From Brevundimonas intermedia (GTDB lineage Bacteria; Pseudomonadota; Alphaproteobacteria; Caulobacterales; Caulobacteraceae): a stretch of 64,000 nt of DNA. The notes beneath the pieces were generated by a model. That model was not told the origin of the DNA. It saw only the letters and a program-made list of their open reading frames with translations, and made no database searches. Below, one piece after another: positions 63,558-64,000 of this stretch (the stretch's first letter is position 1; each line of letters opens with the position of its first letter). Location: NCBI RefSeq assembly GCF_027922165.1, contig NZ_BSFD01000011.1, positions 537,936-601,935 on the forward strand, read 5' to 3'. Position numbers and translations under genes: made by a program.

Positions 63558-63890
63558 ATGCACCACCCTGCCCTTGTCGCTGTCGACGCCCGCGTCGATC
63601 CCGCCGAATGCTCGTCGATGGCCGAGGTCCGCCAGGGCGTCGACGCCCTGGACCGCGCCCTGGTCGCCCTGTTGGCCGAACGTCAGCGCTATATGGAGGC
63701 GGCCGCCCGCATCAAGCCCGACCGCGACGCCGTCTTCGACCAGGCCCGCATCGACGACGTGGTGGCCAAGGTTCTGACCGCCGCCGAGGCCCATCACCTG
63801 TCGCCCGACATCGCCGAGCCGGTCTGGCGCCTGTTGATCGACCGCTGCATCGCCCACGAATTCGCCGCCTACGACCGGACTCGGCGCTGA
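63558..63890 (+). CDS. Chorismate mutase (AroQ type)-like protein
   Basis: 110 aa, all helical. AEVRQGVDALDRALVALLAERQRYMEAAARIKPDRDAVFDQARIDDVVAKVL followed by AEPVWRLLIDRCIAHEFAAYD follows the AroQ pattern (R in EVRQG-D, LLAER, K in RIKPDRDAV, and ..WRLLI). In small bacterial members the role may be chorismate mutase or isochorismate pyruvate lyase-like. The ATG at 63558 lacks a clear ribosome site and is preceded by a repeat hairpin, so the start could be ATG at 63618 (MAEVRQG). Confidence 0.75.
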   Translation: MHHPALVAVDARVDPAECSSMAEVRQGVDALDRALVALLAERQRYMEAAARIKPDRDAVFDQARIDDVVAKVLTAAEAHHLSPDIAEPVWRLLIDRCIAHEFAAYDRTRR

Positions 63891-63915
63891 CGCCTAACGG
63901 TGGTAATCTCCAGCC

Positions 63916-64000
63916 ATGGCGCGCCCGGAACCTTCCATCTTCAACCCGCCTGACGCCGAAGCGGACGAACGTTCCCTGGCGGAGGCCGAGGCTGACTTCG
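63916..64000 (+). CDS. N-terminus of a possible antitoxin (partial at right edge)
   Basis: Only 28 residues are visible: MARPEPSIFNPPDAEADERSL and then AEAEADF. The pattern IFNP..DE..LAEAEAD resembles CopG-like antitoxins whose partner is a RelE/ParE toxin, in which AAGR and HxxVxxWL would follow. The gene runs off the window, so the call is tentative. The ribosome site (GGTGG) is weak. Confidence 0.45.
   Translation, partial: MARPEPSIFNPPDAEADERSLAEAEADF

Overview
This window looks like a chromosomal segment of a free-living Caulobacteraceae bacterium, most likely Brevundimonas. The signs are very high GC, Caulobacter-type TonB-dependent receptors, an oxidative (Weimberg) xylose operon related to Caulobacter xylXABC, tandem flavin-dependent halogenases beside a TonB receptor, and the alphaproteobacterial order of the mre/rod, secDF-yajC and tig/clpP/clpX genes. 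I found no rRNA, tRNA, insertion sequence, prophage or CRISPR array.

Bases 1 to about 29,900 form a long carbohydrate-utilisation region. (a) A TonB receptor and a GH35 beta-galactosidase (cut by the left edge) are transcribed away from two tryptophan-halogenase-like genes and a GH97 alpha-glycosidase. Their shared promoter region holds a palindrome with the same core as the xylX operator. (b) A sugar-acid dehydratase, an SDR sugar dehydrogenase and an IclR regulator oppose a sodium/sugar symporter, KDGal kinase and KDPGal aldolase; together they look like a De Ley-Doudoroff (galactose-type) module. (c) A GH43 enzyme, a second TonB receptor and a PL10 pectate lyase follow. Identical 14-bp near-palindromes precede the GH43 and receptor genes. 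(d) On the minus strand lies the Weimberg operon: LacI regulator, XylX, XylB, a sugar MFS porter, ketoglutarate-semialdehyde dehydrogenase, lactonase and aldose epimerase. The logic is outer-membrane uptake, hydrolysis, inner-membrane uptake, then oxidation of the sugars to 2-oxoglutarate or to pyruvate plus glyceraldehyde 3-phosphate.

Bases 29,950 to about 53,900 are mostly housekeeping: mreB-mreC-mreD-mrdA-rodA (cell shape), a VTT-domain membrane protein with a secreted protein of unknown function, aspartate aminotransferase, yajC-secD-secF, an NlpD-like LysM/LytM lipoprotein, and tig, clpP and clpX. Lineage-specific insertions sit inside this core: a chain of three overlapping small genes upstream of clpX, two tandem paralogous secreted proteins between tig and clpP, and a group of small stress-type proteins (DUF883-like, Pro/Glu-rich, KGG).

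Bases 53,100 to 64,000 contain a methionine aminopeptidase translationally coupled to a ParD-like antitoxin behind a palindromic operator candidate, a fused EgtB-EgtD ergothioneine enzyme, an acyl-CoA dehydrogenase, an SCP2 protein, a 36-aa membrane peptide, a SemiSWEET protein, a secreted amidase, a DPP-IV-like peptidase, ferredoxin-NADP reductase, a chorismate-mutase-like protein, and the start of a possible antitoxin gene cut by the right edge. The most promising undescribed units are the ParD-like/MetAP pair, the halogenase-containing sugar locus with its putative XylR link, and the small-gene chain at 43,761-44,280.
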